A stretch of DNA of 64,000 nt, from the NCBI RefSeq assembly GCF_042767895.1, contig NC_091560.1, positions 32,418,796-32,482,795 on the forward strand. Reading direction: 5' to 3'. The stretch is from Penaeus vannamei (taxonomy: Eukaryota > Arthropoda > Malacostraca > Decapoda > Penaeidae). The notes beneath the pieces were generated by a model. It was not told the DNA's origin and made no database searches. It saw only the letters and a program-made list of their open reading frames with translations. Below are positions 1 to 9,688 of the stretch, piece by piece; position 1 is the first letter of the stretch, and every line of letters starts with the position of its first letter. The translations under genes were made by a program, and so were the position numbers.

Positions 1-225
1 TAAAAAATACACCTTATACAATAATGCTTAGTAACTCAAGGTAAGCTAAAATATGGAGTGAGAAGAACGTTTTTCCGAAGCATTCGTGAGTGGCAAGTGA
101 AATGAAACATTCAGTGGTAAGTAGAGAAGAACCTCTTCCACTGTCTGACATTTTATAGACGATTATGTCACAATAACATTTGCATTGAGAATTAAATCTT
201 GAAAATATGAGTTCAAAAAGAATTT

Positions 226-229
226 AAAA
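226..229 (-). terminator. Pol III T-run terminator of tRNA at 245-315
   Basis: An AAAA run on the plus strand gives TTTT on the transcribed strand 16-19 bp past the tRNA 3' end. Equivalent T4-T6 runs sit at +10 to +19 after the other intact copies. Confidence 0.5.
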
Positions 230-244
230 TGTGTATGTGTGTTA

Positions 245-315
245 GTCTCCGTCAGGATTTGAACCCGAGTCTACTGATTAAGAGGCAGTCATGCTATCCA
301 CTACACCACGGAGAC
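245..315 (-). tRNA. tRNA-Lys(CUU)-like gene, intact cloverleaf
   Basis: This is the reference copy. Read on the minus strand it is 71 nt. The 7-bp acceptor stem (GTCTCCG/CGGAGAC) pairs perfectly. The D stem is GTGT/GCAT with two wobbles, and the D loop contains GG. The anticodon stem is ACTGC/TCAGT with one C-T mismatch next to the loop. The loop CTCTTAA places CUU at 34-36, and the T arm is TCGGG-TTCAAAT-CCTGA. The A box (TGGTGTAGTGG) and B box (GGTTCAAATCC) are intact. A TATA-like box lies at about -24 to -33 and a T4 run at +16 to +19. The anticodon loop equals that of canonical tRNA-Lys(CUU), but the body does not look like canonical tRNA-Lys. No CCA is encoded, and the next base (discriminator) is T. 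Function as a real tRNA is inferred. Confidence 0.75.
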
Positions 316-338
316 TTAGATGGTAATATTTAAACAAA

Positions 339-348
339 TTTTTATATA
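339..348 (-). promoter_or_regulatory. TATA-like box about 30 bp upstream of tRNA
   Basis: On the minus strand this reads approximately CATATATAAAA and lies 24-33 bp before the tRNA start at 315. The same box at the same distance precedes most intact copies, including those at 2492, 4720, 6481, 20245, 22519, 28424 and 32582. It is weak or missing before decayed copies. Upstream TATA elements are known to aid Pol III transcription of some tRNA genes; that role here is inferred. Confidence 0.5.
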
Positions 349-691
349 TGTATATAGGAACACCTACCTATTTCCTATGTTCTTTGTCCTTTTCTTTCTT
401 TCATATGAAAATTACCACTGGGTCATTACAAGAGTATAAGATTATAAATTTGTTTTTCAGTGAAGTTATTTGGGGAATTTTCATGATCCGCCCGTTTTCA
501 AAACGCATTCATATTCAGTCCTTTTACAAGAATGTTGTCATATTCTTTTGCGGAATTACTTTGGTATCAGTTGTAAATCCTGGCCTAGGTCAACACGCTA
601 GTTCACGTGGCGTGTTGTGAGTCTGCAAGGGTATGTTAATGTGAACAAATTTGATACACCATAAAAATACTTTGGAAATGACAAATGTCTG

Positions 692-761
692 TTCTTTCTC
701 TCACTTTCTCTTCCCTCCCTCTCTATCTTTTATTCTCTTTCTCTTCCCTCTCTCCTCCCTT
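692..761 (+). repeat. polypyrimidine tract of repeat monomer
   Basis: About 70 bases of almost pure C/T on the plus strand lie about 377 bp upstream of the tRNA at 245-315 (read from the minus strand). Counterparts lie at about the same distance upstream of the tRNAs at 2492, 4720, 6481, 22519 and 58068. Confidence 0.8.
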
Positions 762-1529
762 ATAATGAAGATAATTGTCTAACAAATGTTATATATACAA
801 TTAATATGAAAACTTGCCATTATCTTAATGCCAATAATTATAATAACAATTTAATGATGATACTGCTGTTGATTGGTTTTGTAAAAAAATTTCACTCATA
901 TATTTTCGAAAGCCTTGGTATTTCACTGAATGCAGAATTTCTCTTGCACTTCGCCACAGGTCTTATCATAGCCTACAAAACCTACAGTGTTTATGAACCC
1001 TATTGTGTGCGTGGTTTGCTTTCACCTTGAACTATTGATAAAATTACAGTTACCACGTTGCGTGTGTACACAAAATAAACTCCTTCCGGGTGAAATGATA
1101 TACCACGTGACACGTTCCTAATTAAGATTAGGTGATTAGCACTCCTTAGATGTTTATATTGTGGCGAAACTTTATTGAAATCTCAGTCAAACGAATTTCT
1201 ATTAATGCAAATAGCAGCGCCTACCTGTCTCTTTTTTAACCTTGTGTTTCAGTAATATAATTAAAATAATTCTCATGACCCGTCTGACATGTTCCAAAGT
1301 GATTAGGAAAGTGATAATTCACAAATGTACTGTAGTTACTAGATGAAAGCTAAACTACGGATTGAGAAGACCATTTGTGGGTAGCAACAACAAAATATAA
1401 CCTCCGACGGTACCTTGTTCAGTCTAATACTATTCTATTATGATTACGCATAGTAATAATAGTAGTAATTGTAAAAGTAATAAATGTAGGCTGTAAATAT
1501 ATGGGTGAGAAAAAAATTGTAGATCAATA

Positions 1530-1602
1530 GTCCCCATCACGATTTGGCCCCGAGTCTACTGTTTCAGAGGTAGTCATGATATCCACTCCATAACAGGAAC
1601 TA
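1530..1602 (-). pseudogene. decayed tRNA-like copy
   Basis: It aligns with the intact tRNA across its length, but the acceptor stem is broken and the B box and D arm carry substitutions. The anticodon-loop region reads CTCTGAA (CUG) instead of CTCTTAA. No TATA-like box sits at -30. It is the second tRNA of the 2.2-kb dimer. Confidence 0.6.
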
Positions 1603-2491
1603 ATATTTAAAAAAATATATATATCCTCTGAAATAATATTAATTGCACCTACCTTGTTCTTATATCTCTGCCTGTCTGTCTCTCGTCCCTTCTATGATGT
1701 CTGTTCTCATTTATACAAAGATGGAAAGCAAATAGCCACAATAAGAATTTAAACTGAATCGTGAATTGTTTCAAATTAACTCTGGAAAAGAATACAATAA
1801 GGACGAATGTCTTTCTTTTCCGCTTCGCACTCACTGAAAGTAGAGTTGACACGTACACTTCATAACAGATCTTATTGTAACCTACAAAAACTGTAGTGCT
1901 CTACTAAATTCAGTGATGTCTCAATCCACTGGCTAATGGTGTGGGTATGATCCATTCCTGCATACCCAACTGTGAACCCGGTTGCCTTCAGCTTCAACTT
2001 AGAATTACCATGTTTCGTGTGTACACAGCGAAATTAACTATGTTATTTTATCGAGGACAACTCTTTCTGGGTGCAGTGATATGGCGGCTGAGACTTTCCA
2101 AATGAAGATTAGGTGATTAGCAATCCTTTATTCTGGCCGGTATCTTCAACCTGTGACGCGCCGATCCGGATATGATTTAAACGAATTTAGGTTAATTACA
2201 ACTAAATGTTTTTGAATAACACGTTATACAAAAATGCAAATTCCGAGTTGTACTAAAGTAACCCGAGGGAAGCTAAAATATGGAGTGAGACGAACGTTTT
2301 TCCGAAGCATTCGTGAATGGCAAGTGAAATGAAACATTCAGTGGTAAGTAGAGAAGAACGCCTTCCACTGTCTGACATTTTATAGACGAATATGTCACAA
2401 TAACGATTGTCACAATAACATTTACACTGAAAATAAAATCTTAAAAATATAATATAAATTCGACAATAATTTAAAAAGTAGCTTCGTATGA

Positions 2492-2562
2492 GTCTCCGTC
2501 AGGATTTGAACCCGAGTCTACTGATTAAGAGGCAGTCATGCTATCCACTACACCACAGAGAC
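2492..2562 (-). tRNA. tRNA-Lys(CUU)-like gene
   Basis: Same 71-nt fold as the copy at 245. One acceptor pair is a wobble (GTCTCTG against CGGAGAC). A TATA-like box lies at 2588-2595 (-26 to -33) and a T5 run at +15 to +19 (plus-strand AAAAA 2473-2477). Confidence 0.72.
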
Positions 2563-2937
2563 CATGATGCTACTTGTTAAACAAATCTTTATATATCCAT
2601 ATAGGAACGCCTACCTATTTCCTATGTTGTTTGTCCTTTTCTTTCTTTCATATGAAAATTATCACTGAGTCATTACAAGAATACAAAATTATTATTTTGT
2701 TTTTCAGTAAAGTTATTAGGGGAATTTTCATGATCCGCCCGTTTTCAAAACGCATTCATATTCAGTCCTTTTACAAGAATGTTGTCTTATTTTTTCGCGG
2801 AATTTCTTTGGTATCAGTTGTAAATCCTGGCCTAGGTCAACACGCTAGTTCACGTGGCGTGTTTTGAGTCTGCAAGGGTATGTTAATGTGAACAAATTTG
2901 ATACACCATAAAAATACTTTGGAAATGACAAATGTCT

Positions 2938-3009
2938 GTTCTTTCTCTCACTTTCTCTTCCCTCCCTCTCTATCTTTTATTCTCTTTCTCTTCCCTCTCT
3001 CCTCCCTTA
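2938..3009 (+). repeat. polypyrimidine tract of repeat monomer
   Basis: C/T tract nearly identical to that at 692-761, about 376 bp upstream of the tRNA at 2492-2562. Confidence 0.8.
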
Positions 3010-3775
3010 TAATGAAGATAATTGTCTAACAAATGTTATATATACAATTAATATGAAAACTTGCCATTATCTTAATGCCAATAATTATAATAACACTTTA
3101 ATGATGATACTGTTGCTGTTCGGTTTTGTAAAAAATTTCACTCATATATTTTCGAAAGCCTTGGTATTTCACTGAATGCAGAATTTCTCTTGCACTTCGC
3201 CACAGGTCTTATCATAGCCTACAAAACCTATAGTGTTTATGAGCCCTATTGTGTGCGTGGTTTGCTTTCACCTTGAACTATTGATAAAATTACAGTTACC
3301 ACGTTGCGTGTGTACACAAAATAAACTCCTTCCGGGTGAAATGATATACCACGTGACACGTTCCTAATTAAGATTAGGTGATTAGCACTCCTTAGATGTT
3401 TATATTGTGGCGAAACTTTATTGAAATCTCAGTCAAACGAATTTCTATTAATGCAAATAGCAGCGCCTACCTGTCTCTTTTTTAACCTTGTGTTTCAGTA
3501 ATATAATTAAAATAATTCTCATGACCCGTCTGACATGTTCCAAAGTGATTAGGAAAGTGATAATTCACAAATGTAATGTAGTTACAAGATGAAAGCTAAA
3601 CTAGGAATTGAGAAGACCATTTGTGGGTAGCAATAACAAAATATAACCTCCGACGGTACCTTGTTCAGTCTAATACTATTCTATTATGATTACGCATAGT
3701 AATAATAGTAGTAATTGTAAAAGTAATAAATGTAGGCTGTAAATATATGGGCGAGAAAAAAATTGTAGATTAATA

Positions 3776-3846
3776 GTCCCCATCACGATTTGAAACCAAG
3801 TCTACTGTTTCAGAGGTAGTCATGATATCCAATCCACAACAGGAAC
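3776..3846 (-). pseudogene. decayed tRNA-like copy
   Basis: Counterpart of the 1530 copy in the next dimer, with the same CTCTGAA loop and broken acceptor stem. Further changes hit the T arm. Confidence 0.6.
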
Positions 3847-4719
3847 TAGTATTTTAGAAAAAAAAAATCCTTTGAAATAATATGAATTGCACCTACCTTG
3901 TTCTTATATCTCTGTCTGTCTGTCTCTCGTCCCTTTTATGGTCTATATATTTTAATCTGTTTTCATTTATACGAAGATGGAAAACTAACAGCCACAATGA
4001 GAATTTAAACTGAATCGTGAATTGTTTTAAATTAAATCTGGAAAAGAATACAATAAGGACGAATGTCTTTCTTTTCCTCTTCGCACTCACTGAAAGTAGA
4101 GTTGCCACGTACACTTAATAATAGATCTTATTGTAATCTACAAAGACTGTAGTTCTACTAAATTCAGTGATTTCTCAATACACTGGCTAATGGTGTGGGT
4201 ATGATCCAATCCTGCATATCCAACTGCGAACCCGGTTGCCTTCAGCTTCAACTTAGAATTACCATGTTCCGTGTGTACAAAGAGAAATTGACTATGCTAT
4301 TTTATCGAGGACAGCTCTTTCTGGGTGCAGTGATATGGCGGCTGAGACTTTCCAAATGAAGATTAGGTGATTAGCAATCCTTTATTCTGGCCGGTATCTT
4401 CAACCTGTGACGCGCCGATCCGGATATGATTTAAACGAATTTAGGTTAATTACAACTAAATGGTTTTGAATAGCACGTTATACAAAAATGCAAATTCCCA
4501 CTTGTACTAAAGTAACTCGAGGGAAGCTAAAATTTGGAGTGAGAAGAGCGTTTTTCCGAAGCATTCGTGAGTGGAAAGTGAAATGAAGCATTCAGTAATT
4601 AGAAAACCTCTTCCACTGTCTGACATTTTATAGACGATTATGTCACAGTAACATTTGCATTGAAAATTAAATCTTGAAAATATGAGTTAAAAAATAATTT
4701 AAAAAGTGTATGTGTGTTA

Positions 4720-4790
4720 GTCTCCGTCAGGATTTGAACCCGAGTCTACTGATTAAGAGGCAGTCATGCTATCCACTTCACCACGGAGAC
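4720..4790 (-). tRNA. tRNA-Lys(CUU)-like gene
   Basis: Cloverleaf as at 245, with one D-loop substitution (AGTGAATA) that loses the usual GG. Perfect acceptor stem. TATA-like box at about 4815-4823; T5 run at +15 to +19. Confidence 0.7.
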
Positions 4791-5160
4791 TTAGATGGTA
4801 ATATTTAAACGAATTTTTATATATCCATATAGGAACGCCTACCTATTTCCTATGTTGTTTTTCCTTTTCTTTCTTACATATGAAAATTATCACTAGGTCA
4901 TTACAAGAGTACAAGATTATAATTTTGTTTTTCAGTAAAGTTATTAGGGGAATTTTCATGATCCGCCCGTTTTTAAAACGGCTTCATATTCAGTCCTTTT
5001 ACAAGAATGTTGTCTTATTCTTTCGCGGAATTACTTTAATATCAGTTGCAAATCTTGGCCTAGGTCAAGACGCTAGTTCACGTGGCGTGTTTTGAGTCTG
5101 CAAGGGTATGTTAATGTGAACAAATTTGATACACCATAAAAATACTTTGGTAATGACAAA

Positions 5161-5250
5161 TGTCTGTTCTTTCTCTTCCCTTTTTCTCACTGTCTCTTCC
5201 CTCTCTCTCTCTCTTTTATTCTCTTTCTCTTCCCTCTCTCCTCCCTTATA
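5161..5250 (+). repeat. polypyrimidine tract of repeat monomer
   Basis: C/T-rich tract about 375 bp upstream of the tRNA at 4720-4790, followed closely by the TA microsatellite. Confidence 0.75.
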
Positions 5251-5274
5251 GTGAAGATAATTGTATAACAAATG

Positions 5275-5325
<51 letters not shown>
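5275..5325. repeat. (TA)n microsatellite
   Basis: About 25 uninterrupted TA units inside the monomer motif TGTTATATAT, which is short in other copies. This is a local expansion. Confidence 0.95.
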
Positions 5326-5327
<2 letters not shown>

Positions 5328-5967
5328 CAATTATTATTATAACTTGCCATTATCTTAATGCCAATCATTATAACAACACTTATGATGATACTGCTGTTGT
5401 TCCGCTTTGTAAAAAGTCTCACTCATATATATTCGCGAACGCCCTGCTATTTCACTGAATGCAGAATTTCTCTTGCACTTCGCCACAGGTCTTATCATAG
5501 CCTACGAAACCTATACAGTGTTTTATGTTTTATATCCTTCTGGATGTACTGATATGCGACACTTCCCAAATTAAGATTAGGTGATTAGCACTAGTGATTA
5601 GAAATGTTTACGAGGAAGTGTCCTCAATTTGTGGCAGACGTAATCTAATTCCAACAAAGCTAATTGACATGTCTTAATTTACATTTCCATCGCTCTTATT
5701 ATAGAAATTTACATCTAATACAATAATGTCAATTTCCAACATTAGTGTAGATCAAAGATCAAATAGGAATTGAGAAAAACATTTTTCTCTATCATTCGTG
5801 GGCAGCAACAGTCAACTATAACGCTAGAAGGTAAGCTCATAGTCCCTGTTCATAGTCTGGCACTATTCTGGAACAATTACGAACATTAATAACGACAGTG
5901 ATTATGAAAGCAATGAAATGTATGCAGAGAAAATATTGATTTGAAAATTTTAAAGAGAACATCCATA

Positions 5968-6038
5968 GTTTCCGTCAGGATTTGAACCCGAGTCTACTGA
6001 TTAGGAGACAGTCATGCTTTCCATTACACCACAAAAAC
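5968..6038 (-). tRNA. tRNA-like gene with CCU (Arg) anticodon
   Basis: A 71-nt cloverleaf of the same family whose loop reads CTCCTAA, so CCU stands at 34-36. The acceptor pairs GTTTTTG/CGGAAAC with two wobbles, and the anticodon stem is ACTGT/TCAGT. B box intact. There is no TATA-like box at -30 and no close T run, so expression is doubtful. Relatives lie at 29600, 39394 and 59239. Confidence 0.5.
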
Positions 6039-6480
6039 TACTAAAGGATATAGTGGTTAATGGTGTACATAAAATAAAATACCATTACCATGTTTCGTAT
6101 GTACACAGTGAAATAAACGTATTAGCGAGGTGTACTAATATGGAGATTGGAACTTTCCTAAGTAAAGTTAGGTGATTAGCAAACCTTTTTTTCCGGTTAT
6201 GTGTTCAATCTGTGACGCGCCGATCCGGTCATTCTATAAAAAAATAAACCTTATACAATAACGCTTAAGTCAATGTAAGCTGAAATATGGAGTGAGAACG
6301 TTGTTCCGTCGCATTCGTGAATGGCAAGTGAAATTAAACATTCAGTGGTAAGTAGTGAAGAATCCCTTCCATTGTCTGACATTTTATAGACGATTATGTC
6401 ACAATAACAGTTGCACTGAAAATAAAATGTTAAATATGTAATATGAGTTCGAAAGTAATTTAAAAAGTGTATGTGTGTTA

Positions 6481-6551
6481 GTCTCCGTCAGGATTTGAAC
6501 CCGAGTCTACTGATTAAGAGGCAGTCATGCTATCCACTACACCACGGAGAC
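6481..6551 (-). tRNA. tRNA-Lys(CUU)-like gene
   Basis: Identical in sequence to the copy at 245. TATA-like box at about 6577-6586 (-26 to -35) and T5 run at +15 to +19. It lies only 442 bp from the CCU copy at 5968, so this monomer is shortened. Confidence 0.74.
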
Positions 6552-7714
6552 TTAAATGAAAGTAGTTAAACAAATTGTTTTATATATGTATATAGTGAAC
6601 GCCTACCTATTTCCTATGTTGTTTGTCCTTTTCTTTCTTTCATATGAAAATTATCACTGGGGCATTACAAGAGTACAAAATTTTAATTTTGTTTTTCAGG
6701 AAGATTATTAGGGGAATTTTCATGATCCGCCCGTTTTCAAAACGCATTCATATTCAGTCCTTTTACAAGAATGTTGTCTTATTCTTTTGCGGAATTACTT
6801 TGGTATCAGTTGTAAATCCTGGCCTAGGTCAACACGCTAGTTCACGTGGCGTGTTTTGAGTTTGTAAGGGTATGTTAATGTGAACAAATTTGATACACCA
6901 TAAAAATACTTTGGTAATTACAAACGTCTGTTCTTTCTCTCACGTTCTTTTCCCTCTCTCTCTCCCTCTCCTCCCTTATTATGAAAATAATTATCTAACA
7001 AATGTTATATATACAACAATTATTATTATAACTTGCCATTATCTTAATGGCAATCATTATAATAACTTATGATGATACTGCTGTTGTTCCGCTTTGTAAA
7101 AATTCTCACTCATATATATTCGCGAACGCCCTGCTATTTCACTGAATGCAGAATTTTTCTTGCACTTCGCCACAGGTCTTATCATAGCCTACGAAACCTA
7201 TACAGTGTTTATGAACCCTATTGTGTGCGTGGTTTGCTTTCACCTTGAACTATTGATAAAATTCCAGTTACCACGTTGCGTGTGTACACAAAATAAAGTC
7301 CTTCCGGGTGAAATGATATACCACGTGACACGTTCCTAATTAAGATTAGGTGATTAGCACTCCTTAGATGTTTGCGAGTAAGTGTCCTCAACCTGTGCGC
7401 GCCGATGTAGACATAATGAAATTCCAAGTTAGTTTAATTATAAATTGTCATGTCTTAATGTAAGTTGCCATCGTTTATTTTAGAGAAATTCGCATATAAT
7501 AGAAAAGTGATATTTCCCAAATGTACTGCAGTTAATAGATGAAAGCTAAAAACGAATTGAGAAGAGCATTTGTAGGAACCAAAAACATACACGGTCGACA
7601 GCACCCTGTTCACAGTCTGGTACTATTCTGTAACAATTACACATAGTAATAATGGTAGTGAGTGTATAGTAATGTATGCAGTAAAAATATTGGTGTGAAA
7701 AAAGGTAGATTAAT

Positions 7715-7781
7715 AGTCTACATGAGGATTTGAAACCGAGTCTACTGTTTCAGAGGCAGACATGCTACCCACTACATAACT
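7715..7781 (-). pseudogene. decayed tRNA-like copy (CUG loop)
   Basis: Weak match to the tRNA: anticodon arm and part of the T arm remain (CTCTGAA loop), with acceptor pairing lost. Confidence 0.5.
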
Positions 7782-9141
7782 ATTTAAGAAAAATGTATCC
7801 TTTGAAATATAAAAACATTTCATCTCCCTCGTTCTTCCATCTCTGTCTGTCTGTCTGCCTGTCTATCTGTCTGTCTCTTTGCTTCGCGTCCCTTTTATGA
7901 TGTCTATATTTTAGTCTATTCTCCTTTGTACAAAGATGGAATAGTAAAAGCCACAATGGAAATTAAATCGTGATTTTTTCAAATCTACCATGAAAAAAAG
8001 GACGAATGTCTTTCATTCTCTTTCTTTTCAGTCTCCCTCTTCATTATAAAAATAATTGTAATTGTCCAAAAAATACTGTTCATATCATCACCATAATAGT
8101 TACTGTAATTTGCTATTGCCATAATGATAATAATCATGATAACATTAATAATGTTACTGCTGTTGTCTCTGTGTAAAAAATCTCACTTATTTATTTCGTG
8201 TACACTTTACTAGCTCACTAAAAGTAGAATTGCCTTTTACACTACAAAAACTGTATTAAATTCAGCAGTTTTCTCAATACACTGGTTAATAGTTTTGATA
8301 TGCTCCATGGCTGAATTTCAAACTGAATGAACCCTGTTGCTTTCAGCTTGAACTCCAGATAAAATTACAACTACCATGTTTCGTGTACACACTGCGAAAT
8401 TAACTAAGCTTTATTATCGAGGAAAACTTTTGGGTGTACTGATATGGCGTTTGAGACTTTCCAAATTAGGATTAGGTGATTAGCAAACCTTTTTTTCGGT
8501 CGGTGTCTTCAACCTGTGACGCGCCGATCCGGACCTAATTTAAACAAATTTAGGTTCATTATAAATCGATATCTTTCGATTTATCATTCTGTTCAAGTGC
8601 ACGTTATGGAAAAATGTAACGTCCCATTTGTACTATAGTAACCCGAGCAAAGCAAAGATATGGAGTGAGAAGAGCGTTTTTCCGTAGCATTCGTGAGTGG
8701 CAAGTGAAATCAAACATTCAGTGGTAAGTAGAGAAGAACCCCGTTGTTTGAAGTGTTTCAAATTAACTATAGAAAAGATTACGTTAAATGTCTTTCATTA
8801 TCTTTCTTTTCCGTCTCCCTCTTCAGTTATCATAATTGTCAAAAAAAATTGTTTATATTATTATCATTATAATTATCTCAATTTGCTATTGCCGTAATGA
8901 CTATAATCATGATAACAATAATGTTAATGCTGTTGTCCCTCTGTGTAAAAATCCTCACTAATATGTATACGTGTACGCCTTACTAGCTCACTGGAAGAAC
9001 AATTGCCTCTTGCACTGTCATGGGTCATATCACAACCTGCAAAAACTAGTGTTCTACTGAATTCATTGGTTCTCTCAATACACTGGTCAATGTAGTGGAT
9101 ATGATACATGGATGAATATCGAATATGAACCCGATTGCTTC

Positions 9142-9641
9142 NNNNNNNNNNNNNNNNNNNNNNNNNNNNNNNNNNNNNNNNNNNNNNNNNNNNNNNNNNN
9201 NNNNNNNNNNNNNNNNNNNNNNNNNNNNNNNNNNNNNNNNNNNNNNNNNNNNNNNNNNNNNNNNNNNNNNNNNNNNNNNNNNNNNNNNNNNNNNNNNNNN
9301 NNNNNNNNNNNNNNNNNNNNNNNNNNNNNNNNNNNNNNNNNNNNNNNNNNNNNNNNNNNNNNNNNNNNNNNNNNNNNNNNNNNNNNNNNNNNNNNNNNNN
9401 NNNNNNNNNNNNNNNNNNNNNNNNNNNNNNNNNNNNNNNNNNNNNNNNNNNNNNNNNNNNNNNNNNNNNNNNNNNNNNNNNNNNNNNNNNNNNNNNNNNN
9501 NNNNNNNNNNNNNNNNNNNNNNNNNNNNNNNNNNNNNNNNNNNNNNNNNNNNNNNNNNNNNNNNNNNNNNNNNNNNNNNNNNNNNNNNNNNNNNNNNNNN
9601 NNNNNNNNNNNNNNNNNNNNNNNNNNNNNNNNNNNNNNNNN
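9142..9641. other. assembly gap 1 (500 N)
   Basis: Exactly 500 N. All four gaps in the window have this length, which indicates a fixed-size scaffolding gap rather than a measured distance. Order and orientation across it are therefore not proven. Confidence 0.99.
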
Positions 9642-9688
9642 AAATGTTATATATACAATTAATATTAAAACTTGCCATTATCTTAATG
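9642..9688 (-). repeat. array fragment with 5' target duplication of RTE copy 1
   Basis: The 47 bp match array sequence around 3050 and end in ATTATCTTAATG (9677-9688), which is repeated at 13347-13358 after the element. Confidence 0.85.

Larger units (their letters stand above)
1..9141 (-). repeat. tRNA-bearing tandem repeat array, minus orientation (segment 1)
   Basis: Monomers of about 1.0-1.3 kb recur head to tail, all with the tRNA-like gene on the minus strand. Landmarks recur in fixed order: the tRNA, a TATA-like box, a CATGATCCGCC box, a pyrimidine tract, an ATTAGGTGATTAGCA box and a GACGCGCCGATCCGG box. Positions 1-2240 and 2248-4480 form two successive dimers of about 2.23 kb, each with one intact tRNA (245, 2492) and one decayed tRNA (1530, 3776). 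Short open frames recur inside monomers but show no sign of coding. I see no host gene here. Confidence 0.85.

Noticed and set aside
2574..2867. 97-codon frame repeated in many monomers (also 348, 4880, 6623, 22227, 28159, 37914)
   Set aside because: Length, start and ending vary between copies through indels and it overlaps the TATA and CATGATCCGCC boxes. Repeat conservation explains it without coding.
1..9141. CRISPR-like or SINE interpretation of the repeats
   Set aside because: Repeats are kilobase-long and contiguous without short unique spacers, so not CRISPR. Monomers are tandem, with no A/T tail or target duplication at unit ends, so not ordinary dispersed SINEs, though a SINE ancestor of the tRNA part remains possible.
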